DNA from: Paracoccus sp. MC1862
GTDB lineage: Bacteria > Pseudomonadota > Alphaproteobacteria > Rhodobacterales > Rhodobacteraceae
Reading direction: 5' to 3'
DNA length: 64,000 bases
Assembly: GCF_016617715.1 (NCBI RefSeq)
Contig: NZ_CP067225.1
Coordinates: 1,612,001-1,676,000 of the forward strand
In this document: positions 53,499 through 62,577 of the stretch, one piece after another
How positions within the stretch are numbered: the first letter of the stretch is position 1
Layout: every line of letters begins with the position of its first letter
Translations under genes and position numbers: made by a program
Notes under the pieces: generated by a model
Databases searched by the model: none
What the model was told of the DNA's origin: nothing
The model's input: the letters and a program-made list of their open reading frames with translations, nothing else

Positions 53499-54217
53499 GC
53501 CCCGTCCCTTCGAGTCGAGGGCAGCCGCCACCATGGCACTGCGGGGTGCAGGTGGTGTTCATGGTGATAGCCGCCAAAGTGGAAACAGGTCAGCAGCGAC
53601 ACAGGGTCGCTGACAATGGTGGACCGCGCGTTGTGGCGGTCGGGAAAGTCGCCATGGCCCGGCCGGTGCGGCAGCCAGGTTCCGAAAACGAAAAGCTGCA
53701 TCGACGCAAGGATCGAGGGCACCGACCAGAAGGCCACATAGGGCCAGCGGCTTCCAAGGATCAGGGCGTAAAGCATTACCGTCCCTCCCAGAACCCAGAA
53801 CTCCCGCCAGCCGAAATAGGTGCGGACAAAATCGGCATACCAGCGGACCGGCCCGCCATGGCCGAAGTCGGGGTCGTCGTCGGTGCCCGCATGACGGTGG
53901 TGGGCCATGTGCTTGACGATCAGCTTGCGCCAGGAAAACCCGGCGTAAAGCATCAGCGCCAGCCCGCCGACAGCGGCGTTGAGGCTCGGGCGGCCGGGTG
54001 CCACCGCGCCGTGCATGGCGTCATGGGCGACGATGAACAGGCCCACGGAAAGCCAGGTCAGTCCGATCAGGCACAAACCCGCCAGCAGCGGATGGGCCGT
54101 GGCGTCCAGATGCCAGACGGCGAAGATGTGCAAGGCCAGCCATGCGCCGATCACCCCTGCCGCAAGGGTCATGCCGATCAGGCTGGTGGCAAGGGGTCGT
54201 CGCAGCGCCTGTGGCAA
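53495..54217 (-). CDS. crtW: Beta-carotene ketolase
   Basis: A 240-residue CrtW, closely similar to Paracoccus ketolases: GLFIVAHDAMHGAVAPGRP, FSWRKLIVKHMAHHRHAGT, DPDFGHGGPVRWY and FHFGGYHHEHHLHPAVPWWRLP give the diiron His motifs. It introduces 4,4' keto groups. The start is set at a TTG (54217; PQALRRPLATSLIG), since GAAGGA lies upstream and the length then matches the known ~242 residues; no in-frame ATG or GTG fits. It lies 86 bases downstream of idi. Confidence 0.93.
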   Translation of the reverse strand: MPQALRRPLATSLIGMTLAAGVIGAWLALHIFAVWHLDATAHPLLAGLCLIGLTWLSVGLFIVAHDAMHGAVAPGRPSLNAAVGGLALMLYAGFSWRKLIVKHMAHHRHAGTDDDPDFGHGGPVRWYADFVRTYFGWREFWVLGGTVMLYALILGSRWPYVAFWSVPSILASMQLFVFGTWLPHRPGHGDFPDRHNARSTIVSDPVSLLTCFHFGGYHHEHHLHPAVPWWRLPSTRRDGA

Positions 54218-54303
54218 GCGGGTTCTTCCTTCTTCATCCTGTAACGCCTGTGCCAGGATATAGCAGCACGAGGGCCGCTTCCAGTAGTCACCTGCCGCAG
54301 GTC

Positions 54304-55323
54304 TCACGCAAGGGGCGCGTGGCGCAGTGCCTCAAGATCGCGCGAGCCGGTGCAGAACATGGCAATGCGAAGCTGCTCGATGACCTCGGACAGATACGCG
54401 GCCAGCGCCTCGGCCCCCTCACGCGCGGCGGGCAGCGCGCCCGCCGCCTGCCCCGCCAGATCCGCGCCCAAGCGGATCGCGCGGGCCACGTCCAGCCCGT
54501 GGCGGATGCCGCCCGAGGCGATCAGCACCGTGCCCGGCCACATGATCGGGGCCATCGCTGAAACCGCCTCGGCCGTCGGGATGCCCCAGTCGAAGAAGGG
54601 CGCGGCGATGCGGCGCAGGCGGTCGCCGCCGCGCTCGGCCTCGACCCGCGCCCAGCTTGTGCCGCCGACCCCCGCCACGTCGAGGATCGTGACGCCTGCA
54701 TCCATGAGCCGCCGTCCGACATCGGCCGACAGGCCGGCGCCCACCTCCTTGACGCCAAGGGGCACGGGCAGGGCGCGGGCCAGCGCCTCGATCCTCGGCA
54801 GCAGGTCCGAAAAGTCCCGATCGCCGCCGGGCTGGATCGCCTCCTGCAGCGGGTTGAGATGCAGCATCAGGGCATCCGCTTCCAGCATCTCGACCGCGCG
54901 GCGCGCCTCGTCCGCGCCCATCCCGCGCCGCAGTTGCACCGCCCCCAGATTGCCGAGGATCGGCACATCCGGCGCCCGAGCCCGCAACTCGGGGCCAAGC
55001 CCGCCCGCCCCGCGTCCCTCGATGGCGATGCGCTGCGATCCGACCGCAAGCGCCAAGCCCAAGGCGCCGCAGGCCTCGGCGATGGACAGGTTGATGCGGG
55101 CGGCCCCGGGCGTGCCGCCGGTCATGGCCGACACCATCAGCGGCGCGGACAGGCGGCGGCCGAGAAAGCGCGTGGCGGTGTCGATGGCGTCATAGTCCAG
55201 TTCCGGCAACGCATTGTGCAGGAAATGCACGTTGTCGAAGCCGGTTGCGCGCGAAAGCTGGATACCCTTTCCCGCGCCGACGATCGCCAGATGCTCGGAC
55301 TTGCGGCCCTTGATCTCGTTCAT
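54304..55323 (-). CDS. fni: Type 2 isopentenyl-diphosphate isomerase
   Basis: A 339-residue FMN- and NADPH-dependent IDI-2. Motifs: RKSEHLAIV at the start, TRFLGRRLSAPLMVSAMTGGTPGAARIN, GSQRIAIEG, MLHLNPLQEAIQPGGDRDFS, and the FMN-phosphate region VLIASGGIRHGLDVARAIRLGADLAGQA. It interconverts IPP and DMAPP, supplying the prenyl chains for CrtE. Start 55323 (MNEIKGRKSEH) follows GGGGGACC. It comes 16 bases after the TetR gene and leads into crtW, so it heads the biosynthetic part of the operon. Confidence 0.93.
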   Translation of the reverse strand: MNEIKGRKSEHLAIVGAGKGIQLSRATGFDNVHFLHNALPELDYDAIDTATRFLGRRLSAPLMVSAMTGGTPGAARINLSIAEACGALGLALAVGSQRIAIEGRGAGGLGPELRARAPDVPILGNLGAVQLRRGMGADEARRAVEMLEADALMLHLNPLQEAIQPGGDRDFSDLLPRIEALARALPVPLGVKEVGAGLSADVGRRLMDAGVTILDVAGVGGTSWARVEAERGGDRLRRIAAPFFDWGIPTAEAVSAMAPIMWPGTVLIASGGIRHGLDVARAIRLGADLAGQAAGALPAAREGAEALAAYLSEVIEQLRIAMFCTGSRDLEALRHAPLA

Positions 55324-55339
55324 GGTCCCCCAGCACCGG

Positions 55340-55960
55340 CTAGCCTGCGCGATAGGCGCGCAGGAAACCCTCCACCACATGGTTCAGGAACGCCTCGCCG
55401 TCCAGCGGATAGTCCCGCGCGCCGCCAAGCTGCCCCTGGTGCAGCGCCCCCAGCAGCAGGGGTGAGGCAAGCGCAAGCGCCGCCATGCGGGTGTCGACCG
55501 CACGCATCTGGCCGCGGGCGACATGGGCATCCAGCCGCTCGGTGAGGGCAAGGACGAAAGGCTCGAACATGCTGTGGATGAAGGCGGGGCCGAGCAGATC
55601 GTTCCGCATCCCCTCGACCATGCCCATCGCCAGCGCATCCGCCACCCCGTGTTGCGTCAGCGCCCGCCAGGCCATGGCCGCCGCGTCGCGGACCGAGGCG
55701 TCAAGCTGGGGCCCCGCCTGCCGGGTAGCCGTGAACTGCCCCTGCCCGCGCCGGCCCGAATCGGCAAAGACCGCCACCACGATGTCGTCGCGCTTGCCGA
55801 AGTAATGGTTCAGGGTGGACACGCTGCAGCCTGCAGCCGTCGCGAGTTCGCGCAGCGTTGGCCGGCCCGCGCCGCGCAGCAGCAGGCGTCCCCGCAACCG
55901 CGCCAGCAGCTCGCCGCGCCGTTCGTCGAAGCGTGCGTTGCGGACGCCCTTGGACCTCAC
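55340..55960 (-). CDS. TetR/AcrR-family regulator of the carotenoid operon
   Basis: A 206-residue regulator. HTH at residues ~14-60 (RGELLARLRGRLLLRGAGRPTLRELATAAGCSVSTLNHYFGKRDDI) and a C-terminal ligand/dimer domain (~75-206). First gene of the minus-strand operon tetR-idi-crtW-Z-X-Y-I-B, so it probably regulates the cluster together with itself. Its ligand is unknown. The intergenic space to the DUF2585 gene upstream is 46 bases and holds the likely promoter with the start of the gene. Confidence 0.85.
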   Translation of the reverse strand: MRSKGVRNARFDERRGELLARLRGRLLLRGAGRPTLRELATAAGCSVSTLNHYFGKRDDIVVAVFADSGRRGQGQFTATRQAGPQLDASVRDAAAMAWRALTQHGVADALAMGMVEGMRNDLLGPAFIHSMFEPFVLALTERLDAHVARGQMRAVDTRMAALALASPLLLGALHQGQLGGARDYPLDGEAFLNHVVEGFLRAYRAG

Positions 55961-56006
55961 GTCCCCTCGCTTCCTGCCGCGGATCGCGGCGGTCTTCCAT
56001 CGGCCC

Positions 56007-56597
56007 TCAGCGCAATATCATCCTGGCCGTGCCAAGCACAAATCCGTCGTGGATCATCAGGGCGACGGCGATCTCGGCCAGTCCGCCGCCCGCGATGACC
56101 AGCCAGCGCGGGAAGTTATGCGCCGCAAGAAAGCCCAAGGCAACAAAGCCCGTGTCGCTCAGGGCGTTCACGATGCTGTCGCCCTGATAGACATCGATAC
56201 CATCGGGGTCGTTGAACAGTGAAATGACCCAAGGGGTGTTCTCGACGATCTCCCACAGGCCGCTGCAGGCGATCACCAGCAGCAGGCGGGTTCCGACCGG
56301 CCAGCCGGGCCGCAGCCGCCGTGCAAGAAAGAACAGCGCCGCCCCCGAGATCGCGTGAAGCGCCGAATAGAAGTCGGTCAGATGCTGCGAGTTGTGGGAC
56401 AGGGCGGTGCTGGGATTCCACCAGTAGAGCGGCACGTTTTCCGGCAGAAATTCGCGGCCCAGGAACAGCAGCCACAGCACCACTGCGGCATTGATCAGCA
56501 GGATGCCCAGTGCCAGCGTCAGCAGCGGCTGCCCGCCACGAAACGCAAGCGAGCCCCCCACGGGCCGGGGCGGGATCATGTCCGCGGGGCGGTTCAT
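56007..56597 (-). CDS. DUF2585 (UPF0314) membrane protein
   Basis: A 196-residue integral membrane protein typical of DUF2585: TLALGILLINAAVVLWLLFLGREFLPENVPLYWWNPSTALSHNSQHLTDFYSALHAISG-type start (here broken into TM1 ~25-45 and the WWNP/HNSQH motif ~58-72), ALFFLARRL, ACSGLWEIVENTPWVISLFN and GDSIVNALSDTGFVALGF. Four to five transmembrane segments. Function unknown; the family is frequent in alphaproteobacteria. The start is at 56597 (MNRPADM). Confidence 0.85.
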   Translation of the reverse strand: MNRPADMIPPRPVGGSLAFRGGQPLLTLALGILLINAAVVLWLLFLGREFLPENVPLYWWNPSTALSHNSQHLTDFYSALHAISGAALFFLARRLRPGWPVGTRLLLVIACSGLWEIVENTPWVISLFNDPDGIDVYQGDSIVNALSDTGFVALGFLAAHNFPRWLVIAGGGLAEIAVALMIHDGFVLGTARMILR

Positions 56598-56656
56598 GTC
56601 ATCGAAGTGCAAAGGGGAACGCTCTCCTTGCTGGCTGCGGGGGCTGCGCCTGCCTG

Positions 56657-59179
56657 TTACTCGGACCGCAGGATCGCGGCGGGTTTGACCGTCAACGCCC
56701 GCAGCGCGAAGGCCAGTTCCGCCGCAAGCGTCGCAATCACGCCACCGGCGACCAGAATGACGGCGCTGGACCAGATCACCCGGTGGTCGGTGTCCAGCAC
56801 AAAATGCGCCACCGCCCATCCCCCCACGGCCCCGGCCGCGATCGCGGCGATGCCGGCGATCAGCCCCAGCAACGCCGCTCGCAGCGCAAAGCTGCGCAGG
56901 ATCAGCCCCCGGCTGGCCCCCAGCGTCTTGAGGATCGCGGCCTCGTAGCGGCGCGCCCGCGCGGCGGCCAGCGCCGTGCCGATCAGCACGGCGAAGCCGG
57001 TGACCAGCGTAGCCGCCGCACCCCAGCGCACGGCCGCGCCGATGCCGGCCAGCAGCCCCGCGACCCGCTCGATGGCCTCGCCCACGGGGATGGCGGTGAC
57101 ATTGGGCCAGCGGTCGCCGATCTCGCGCAGGATGGCGGTCTCGGCCTCCGGCCCGGCATAGACGGTGGCGATCCAGGTGTGCGGCGCGCCCTGCAGCGCG
57201 GCGGGGTTCATCGACATGACGAAGCCGATACCCGCGTTCCTGAAATCCACCTGCCGGAACGAGGCGATGGTGCCGGTGATGTCGCGCCCCAGGACATTGA
57301 CGGTCAGGGTGTCGCCCAGCGACAGGCCGATCTCGGCGGCTTCTTCGGCGGAAAAGCTGATAAGGGGCGGGCCGTCGTAACCGGCGGGCCACCACTCGCC
57401 TGCCGTGATCGTCGTGCGCGAGGGCGGGTTGTCGGAATAGGTCAGGCCGCGGTCCCCCCGGACGACCCAGTGATCGCCCGCCACCTCGGTCGCCGGGCGG
57501 CCGTTGATCCGGGTGACGACGCCCCGCAGCATCGGCGCGGCCTCGACGCGGCTGACGCCGGGATTGCCGCGGGCAAGGGTGAGGAAGTCCCCGATCTGGT
57601 CGGGCTGCACATCGACGAAGAAGAAGGACGGCGCGACGCCCGGCATTTCCGATTCGATCGCGCGGCGCAGGGTGCCGTCGATCTGGCCCACCACCGCCAG
57701 CACCGCGAGGCCAAGTCCAAGCGACAGCACGACGCCCGTGGCATCCCCCCGATGCGTCCTGAGCGCCCCCAGCGCCAGCCGCAGGGCCGGGCGCCGGCGG
57801 GCAAGCGGCATCAGTCCGCCTGCCAGCGGCGCCGCCAGCAGCGCGACAACCGCCAGCAGCGCCAGCGTGCCGGCAACCCCGCCCAGCGTCCAGAGCGTCA
57901 GCCGCCAGTTGCCCGAGAAAGCCGCCGCCGCCAGCAGGAACAGCCCCGCAAGGGCGGTGATCATTGCCAGATACCTGGGCCGCGGCACCCTGCGACCCGC
58001 GTCCACAGCCGAGCGGAACAAGACCGCCGCGCGGGTGTCGGCCGCCAGGGCCAGCGGCCACAGCGCAAAGGCAAGGGCGGCCAATGCGCCGTAAAGCGCA
58101 GCCTCGGCCAGCGGTCCGGGAAAGACGCCGAAGGTCGCCGGCATCGGCAGGCGCGCTTCGATCACCGGGGCCAGCAGCAGCGGCAGCGCGGCGCCCAGCG
58201 CCAGCCCCAGCATGATCCCGAGTGCGGTCATCAACCCAATCTGGATCAGGTAGGTCAGGAATATCACGCGGCGGCTGGCGCCCAGGGACTTGAGCGTGGC
58301 GATCACCGGCAGCTTCGCGTCCAGCCATGCGCGGACGGCGGCCGAGACGCCGACCCCGCCAACCGCAAGGCCCGACAGACCGATCAGGATCAGGAAGGCC
58401 CCCAGCCGGTCCACGAAGCCCGAAAGCCCCGGCGCCCCGTCCCGCGCATCGCGCCAGCGGGCGCCCGCGCCCTCCAGCGCAGCCATCGCCTGCCCCCGGG
58501 CGGTGCCGAGGTCGGTGCCGGGAGGCAGCAGCAGCCGGTATTGCGCCTCGAACAGCGTCCCCGGCCCCAGCAGTCCGCTTTGCGCCAAATCCGACGTGCG
58601 GACGATGGTGATGGGACCAAGCGCGAGGCTTTCCCCCGCATTGTCGGGGAAGCTGTCGAGGATCGCCGTCAGCGTGAACGCCTGTTCGCCCAGCCGGAAG
58701 CCGTCGCCGGGGGAAAGGCCGAGGCGCTCGGCCAGCACCCGTTCCATCACCGCGCCGGGATCGCCGCCTGAAGAAAGCGCCTGATCCCAAGAGATCGGCG
58801 GGGACAGCCGGACAGCGCCGACCAGCGGATAGGCGTCGTCCACCGCCTTCACCTGCGTCAGGGCGCGCTCGCTCTGCCCGTGGCGCAGGACGGTCGCCAT
58901 GGACCGGAACTCGGCTGTCTCGGACACCGCCGAGGCGATCCGGTCCAGCGCCGCGCGCTCGGCACCGGTGGCGAAGCGGTAGGTCAGCTCGACCTCGGCA
59001 TCGCCTCCCAGCAGCGCGGCGCCGTTGCGCGCCAGCCCCGCCTCGATCGAGGCGCGCACGGTTCCGACCGCCGCCAGCGCCGCCACCGCCAGCGCAAGGC
59101 AGGTCAGGAAGATGCGGAAGCCGGCAAGCCCGCCCCGCATCTCGCGGCGTGCAAGGGTCCAGGCGAGGCGCAGGGTCAT
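56657..59179 (-). CDS. YbbP-like ABC transporter permease (FtsX domains)
   Basis: An 840-residue protein with about ten transmembrane helices: TM near residues 21-43, a periplasmic part (~45-255), FtsX helices ~260-350, further helices ~360-480, a second periplasmic part and three C-terminal helices (~715-830, e.g. ALRAALLGLIAGIAAIAAG). It is the usual large permease paired with YbbA-type ATPases, probably acting on lipids or envelope substrates. The start overlaps the ATPase stop (59176-59179). Length is normal (~800-850). Confidence 0.88.
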   Translation of the reverse strand: MTLRLAWTLARREMRGGLAGFRIFLTCLALAVAALAAVGTVRASIEAGLARNGAALLGGDAEVELTYRFATGAERAALDRIASAVSETAEFRSMATVLRHGQSERALTQVKAVDDAYPLVGAVRLSPPISWDQALSSGGDPGAVMERVLAERLGLSPGDGFRLGEQAFTLTAILDSFPDNAGESLALGPITIVRTSDLAQSGLLGPGTLFEAQYRLLLPPGTDLGTARGQAMAALEGAGARWRDARDGAPGLSGFVDRLGAFLILIGLSGLAVGGVGVSAAVRAWLDAKLPVIATLKSLGASRRVIFLTYLIQIGLMTALGIMLGLALGAALPLLLAPVIEARLPMPATFGVFPGPLAEAALYGALAALAFALWPLALAADTRAAVLFRSAVDAGRRVPRPRYLAMITALAGLFLLAAAAFSGNWRLTLWTLGGVAGTLALLAVVALLAAPLAGGLMPLARRRPALRLALGALRTHRGDATGVVLSLGLGLAVLAVVGQIDGTLRRAIESEMPGVAPSFFFVDVQPDQIGDFLTLARGNPGVSRVEAAPMLRGVVTRINGRPATEVAGDHWVVRGDRGLTYSDNPPSRTTITAGEWWPAGYDGPPLISFSAEEAAEIGLSLGDTLTVNVLGRDITGTIASFRQVDFRNAGIGFVMSMNPAALQGAPHTWIATVYAGPEAETAILREIGDRWPNVTAIPVGEAIERVAGLLAGIGAAVRWGAAATLVTGFAVLIGTALAAARARRYEAAILKTLGASRGLILRSFALRAALLGLIAGIAAIAAGAVGGWAVAHFVLDTDHRVIWSSAVILVAGGVIATLAAELAFALRALTVKPAAILRSE

Positions 59180-59853
59180 GCCGCCTGCTCCAGCCGGCCG
59201 TCGCGCAGGCGGATGATGCGGGCGCAGCGCGCGGCGATTTCCGGCGCGTGCGTCACCATCACCAGCGTCGTGCCGCTGTCCCGCACCATCCCGAACAGGA
59301 GGTCCGCGATCTGCGCGCCGGTCGTCTCGTCGAGGTTGCCCGTCGGCTCGTCCGCCAGCAGGATCGCGGGACGCGGGGCCAGGGCGCGGGCCAGCGCGAC
59401 CCGCTGCTGCTCGCCCCCGGAAAGCTGCGAGGGATAATGATGCGCGCGCCCGGCAAGACCCACGGCTGCAAGCCCTTCGCGCGCCCGCGCTGCGGCATCG
59501 GGCGCATGGGCAAGCTCAAGCGGGACAGCCACGTTTTCCAGCGCGGTCATGGTCGGGATCAGGTGAAAGCTCTGGAAGACGATGCCCATGTGGTCGCGGC
59601 GGAAGCGGGCCAGCGCGTCCTCGCCCATCGCGGTCAGGTCGTGGCCCAGCGCGCGGACCCGCCCGCCCGTCGCCTGTTCCAGCCCGCCCATCAGCATCAG
59701 CAGCGACGACTTGCCCGACCCGGACGGCCCGACCAGCCCGACCGTCTCACCCTTTTCCACGGCAAGGGTGATGCCGTGCAGGATCTCGACCGGACCGGCG
59801 CTGGAACGCAGGGTCAGGCGCACATCATCAAGGGACAGGACCGGGTCCGGCAT
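59176..59853 (-). CDS. YbbA-like ABC transporter ATP-binding protein
   Basis: A 225-residue LolD/YbbA-type ATPase: Walker A GPSGSGKSSLL (residues ~39-49), Q-loop FQSFHLIPTMTALENV, signature LSGGEQQRVALARAL, Walker B ILLADEPTGNLDE, switch VTHAPE. The start is taken at MPDPVLSLDD (59853); the longer frame to 59925 would enter the arylesterase promoter. It is divergent from the tesA-like gene, the same local order as ybbAP-tesA in other bacteria, and overlaps the permease gene by four bases. Confidence 0.9.
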   Translation of the reverse strand: MPDPVLSLDDVRLTLRSSAGPVEILHGITLAVEKGETVGLVGPSGSGKSSLLMLMGGLEQATGGRVRALGHDLTAMGEDALARFRRDHMGIVFQSFHLIPTMTALENVAVPLELAHAPDAAARAREGLAAVGLAGRAHHYPSQLSGGEQQRVALARALAPRPAILLADEPTGNLDETTGAQIADLLFGMVRDSGTTLVMVTHAPEIAARCARIIRLRDGRLEQAA

Positions 59854-59968
59854 CGCGCGTCTCCATTCAAGGGTCCGCGCTGGGGCGGCGAATGTGCAAC
59901 GTTGTGACCGGCGTGCCGGTGCCATCGCCTCACGGCGACATTATGTCCGGGCGAAACGGAGGACTGCA

Positions 59969-60616
59969 ATGCTTGCACGCATGATCGGGATCACGCTTCT
60001 GTCTGCCCTGCCCGCCGCGGCAGAGCCGGTGACGGTAGCCGCCTTGGGGGACAGCCTGACGCAGGGCTACGGCCTGCCGCAACAGGAAGGGCTGGTCCCG
60101 CAACTGCAGGCGTGGCTACGGGAACGGGGGGCCGAGGTCACACTGGTCAACGCGGGCGTGTCGGGCGACACCACGGCGGGCGGGCTGTCTCGCGTGGACT
60201 GGACGCTGACGCCCGAGGTGGGGGGCATGATCGTGGCGCTGGGCGGCAACGACCTGCTGCGCGGGATCGATCCGGCGGTGAGCCGGAAGAACCTTTCCGG
60301 CATCCTCGACGCCGCGCGGAAGGCCGAGGTGCCCGCGATGCTGATCGGCATCGGCGCGCCCGCGAATTACGGGGCCGAGTTCCAGACGGCGTTCAACGGC
60401 GTTTATACCGATCTCGCGCAAAGCTACGAGGTGCCGCTGATCCCGTCGATGCTGGACGCCATCGTGGCGGCGCGCGACCCGCTGTCGCTGATGCAGCCGG
60501 ACGGCATCCACCCGAACGCCGAGGGCGTCCGGGTGATCGTCGAAGGCATCGGCCCGCAGGTGCTGCAGTTCGTGGCCGCCCTTGGCGCCTGCGAACAGGG
60601 CTGCACGGACGGCTAG
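59969..60616 (+). CDS. tesA: Secreted SGNH arylesterase / lysophospholipase (TesA-like)
   Basis: A 215-residue GDSL enzyme. Signal peptide (1-19), then block I with nucleophile Ser29 in ALGDSLTQGYGL, block II Gly in VNAGVSGDTTAGG, block III Asn in VALGGNDLLRGID, and the Asp-His dyad in PDGIHPNAEGV. It hydrolyses esters or thioesters in the periplasm. AACGGAGG lies seven bases before the ATG at 59969. Divergent from ybbAP, its typical partner in many genomes. Confidence 0.9.
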   Translation: MLARMIGITLLSALPAAAEPVTVAALGDSLTQGYGLPQQEGLVPQLQAWLRERGAEVTLVNAGVSGDTTAGGLSRVDWTLTPEVGGMIVALGGNDLLRGIDPAVSRKNLSGILDAARKAEVPAMLIGIGAPANYGAEFQTAFNGVYTDLAQSYEVPLIPSMLDAIVAARDPLSLMQPDGIHPNAEGVRVIVEGIGPQVLQFVAALGACEQGCTDG

Positions 60617-60620
60617 GCCG

Positions 60621-61583
60621 TCAGAACGGGCTGTCGGGGAAGTAGAAGGCTTCCGCGTTCTCGGGCGTGATGAGCTGGCTGCCGATGATGTAGCGGCCCG
60701 CCATCGGCGCGTTCGATACGAAATGCAGCGCCGTCATCTCGATCGCCGAGGAGATCAGCGCCGGAGGATAGGTCACGTTCACCGGCAGTTGCGGGTCCTT
60801 GTCCATGATCCGCTTGACGATGTCCTTCATGCCCGCGCCGCCGACGACGACCATCTGGTCCCCACGCCCCGCCTGGGCGATGGCCTCCAGCACGCCCACG
60901 GCCATGTCGTCGTCCGCCGCCCAGACCGCGTTGATTTCAGAATATTTGGCCAGGTAGTCCTGCATCACGTTGAAGGCGTCGTCGCGGTTCCAGTTGCCGT
61001 GCTGCATGTCGAGGATTTCCTTGTCGGACCCCTCGAGCGCCGCCTGGAAGGCCTCGACCCGCTCGTTGTCGAGCGTGGTCGGGATGCCCCGCAGCACGAC
61101 GATCTTGGCGCCGGCGGGCAGGTTGTCGCGGAAATATTCGCCCGCGACGCGGCCGAAGGCGGTGTTGTCGCCGGCGACATACAGGTCCTCGATGCCTTCC
61201 TCGGACAGCCCCCGGTCCACGACGGTCACGAACTTGCCCGCCGCCTTCACCTGCCGGACCGGGTCGGTCAGCGGCTCGGATTCGAAGGGCAGCACCACCA
61301 GCCCGTCGATGTTGCGGGTGGCCAGCATGTCCTCGATGTCGGACACCTGCTTGGCGGCGTCGCCGGCCGTCGCCAGCACGAATTCGAGGTTCGGATAGAC
61401 CTCGCCCAGCCGCTTGATCGTGTCCTGAGCGTGCCAGTTCAGCCCGCCCATGAAGCCGTGGGTGGCCGAGGGGATCGACACGCCGATCACCCGTTTCTCG
61501 GCCTCTTGCGCGAAGGCGGCGCCTGCCGCCAACGACAGCGCCGCGGCCGCCAGCGGCAGTTTCAGCAGATTGCGACGGATCAT
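60621..61583 (-). CDS. Sugar ABC transporter periplasmic binding protein (RbsB-type)
   Basis: A 320-residue solute-binding protein with a signal peptide (MIRRNLLKLPLAAAALSLAAGAAFAQ, cleavage after AQ). The Peripla_BP_4 fold is shown by VIGVSIPSATHGFMGGLNW, LPFESEPLTDPVRQV, YVAGDNTAFGRVAGEYFRDN and NAVWAADDDMAVGVLEA. Substrate unknown: probably a monosaccharide or polyol. It follows the permease gene by 22 bases. It starts at 61583 with GGGGAGGAAAG upstream. Confidence 0.9.
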   Translation of the reverse strand: MIRRNLLKLPLAAAALSLAAGAAFAQEAEKRVIGVSIPSATHGFMGGLNWHAQDTIKRLGEVYPNLEFVLATAGDAAKQVSDIEDMLATRNIDGLVVLPFESEPLTDPVRQVKAAGKFVTVVDRGLSEEGIEDLYVAGDNTAFGRVAGEYFRDNLPAGAKIVVLRGIPTTLDNERVEAFQAALEGSDKEILDMQHGNWNRDDAFNVMQDYLAKYSEINAVWAADDDMAVGVLEAIAQAGRGDQMVVVGGAGMKDIVKRIMDKDPQLPVNVTYPPALISSAIEMTALHFVSNAPMAGRYIIGSQLITPENAEAFYFPDSPF

Positions 61584-61605
61584 TCTTTCCTCCCCAGGAT
61601 GGCCG

Positions 61606-62577
61606 CTATTCGGCGGACCGTTTCTCTCGCTGCAAGACGACGGCGAGCACGATGATGACGCCTTGGATCGCCCCGTTCAGATAGGGGCTGACCAGGTCCG
61701 CCAGATTCAGGATGTTGTCGATGAGCGACAGGATCAGGACGCCGACCACCGTGCCCCAGACCCGGCCGCGCCCGCCCTTCAGCGCGGTGCCGCCGATGAT
61801 GACGGCAGCGATGGCCTCAAGCTCCCACAGCGTTCCGGTGGACCCCGAGGCCGAGCCGAGGCGCGGGATGTAGAGGATCGTGGCCAGCCCGACCAGCGCG
61901 CCCAGCAGGACGTAGGTGGCAAGCCGGACCCGTTCCACGTTGACGTTGGAATAGCGGGCCACCCGGTCGTTCGAGCCGATGGCCTCGACATGGCGGCCGA
62001 AGCGGGTGTGGCGCATCGTCCATTCGCCCAGCACCGCGGCGATGGCGAATACGATGATCGGCCATGTCACCCAACCGATGCCGCCGAAATAGACCGGCCG
62101 GTACAGCGCCCGCAGGTCCGAGCCGAGGCTGAGCGTGCCTCCGTCCGCAAGCCATGTGACAAGGCTGCGGAAGATGCCCATGGTGCCCAGCGTGACGATG
62201 AAGGCCTCGATCCCCCAGCGGGTGACAAGCGTGCCGTTCAGCATCCCCGCCAACACGCCCCCGCCCAGCGCCACGCCCATGCCCATGCCCATCAGGACCG
62301 TGCCCCAGTTCGCCTCGGTGATCGGCACCAGCGCATTCATCGCCATGATCGCGATGCCGGCAAGGAAAGCCGCCATGGACCCCACCGACAGGTCCAGCCC
62401 GCCCTGCGTAATCACGAAGGTCATGCCGATGGCGATCAGCCCAGTGAAGGCCGAGCGCGCTGCCACGTTCGACAGGTTCGCGGGCGCAAGGAAGGCCGGG
62501 TTCAGCAGCGCGCCGAGGATGAACAGCGCCACCAGCGCCAGAAGCGGCCCGAGGACATGCAGGTCGATGCGTCTCAT
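61606..62577 (-). CDS. Sugar ABC transporter permease (RbsC-type)
   Basis: A 323-residue BPD_transp_2 permease with eight to ten helices: MRRIDLHVLGPLLALVALFILG at the N terminus, the conserved GLIAIGMTFVITQGGLDLSVGSMAAF segment (~48-73), LYIPRLGSASGSTGTLWELEAIAAVIIGGTALKGGRG (the coupling region) and GTVVGVLILSLIDNILNL. Pairs with the binding protein and the ATPase in this operon. Its start overlaps the ATPase stop (62574-62577). Confidence 0.9.
   Translation of the reverse strand: MRRIDLHVLGPLLALVALFILGALLNPAFLAPANLSNVAARSAFTGLIAIGMTFVITQGGLDLSVGSMAAFLAGIAIMAMNALVPITEANWGTVLMGMGMGVALGGGVLAGMLNGTLVTRWGIEAFIVTLGTMGIFRSLVTWLADGGTLSLGSDLRALYRPVYFGGIGWVTWPIIVFAIAAVLGEWTMRHTRFGRHVEAIGSNDRVARYSNVNVERVRLATYVLLGALVGLATILYIPRLGSASGSTGTLWELEAIAAVIIGGTALKGGRGRVWGTVVGVLILSLIDNILNLADLVSPYLNGAIQGVIIVLAVVLQREKRSAE

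Noticed and set aside
56510..58771. A 753-codon plus-strand frame opposite the YbbP-like permease.
   Set aside because: GC-rich codon bias opens antisense frames here; the sequence is low-complexity Arg/Gln/Gly and matches no family.
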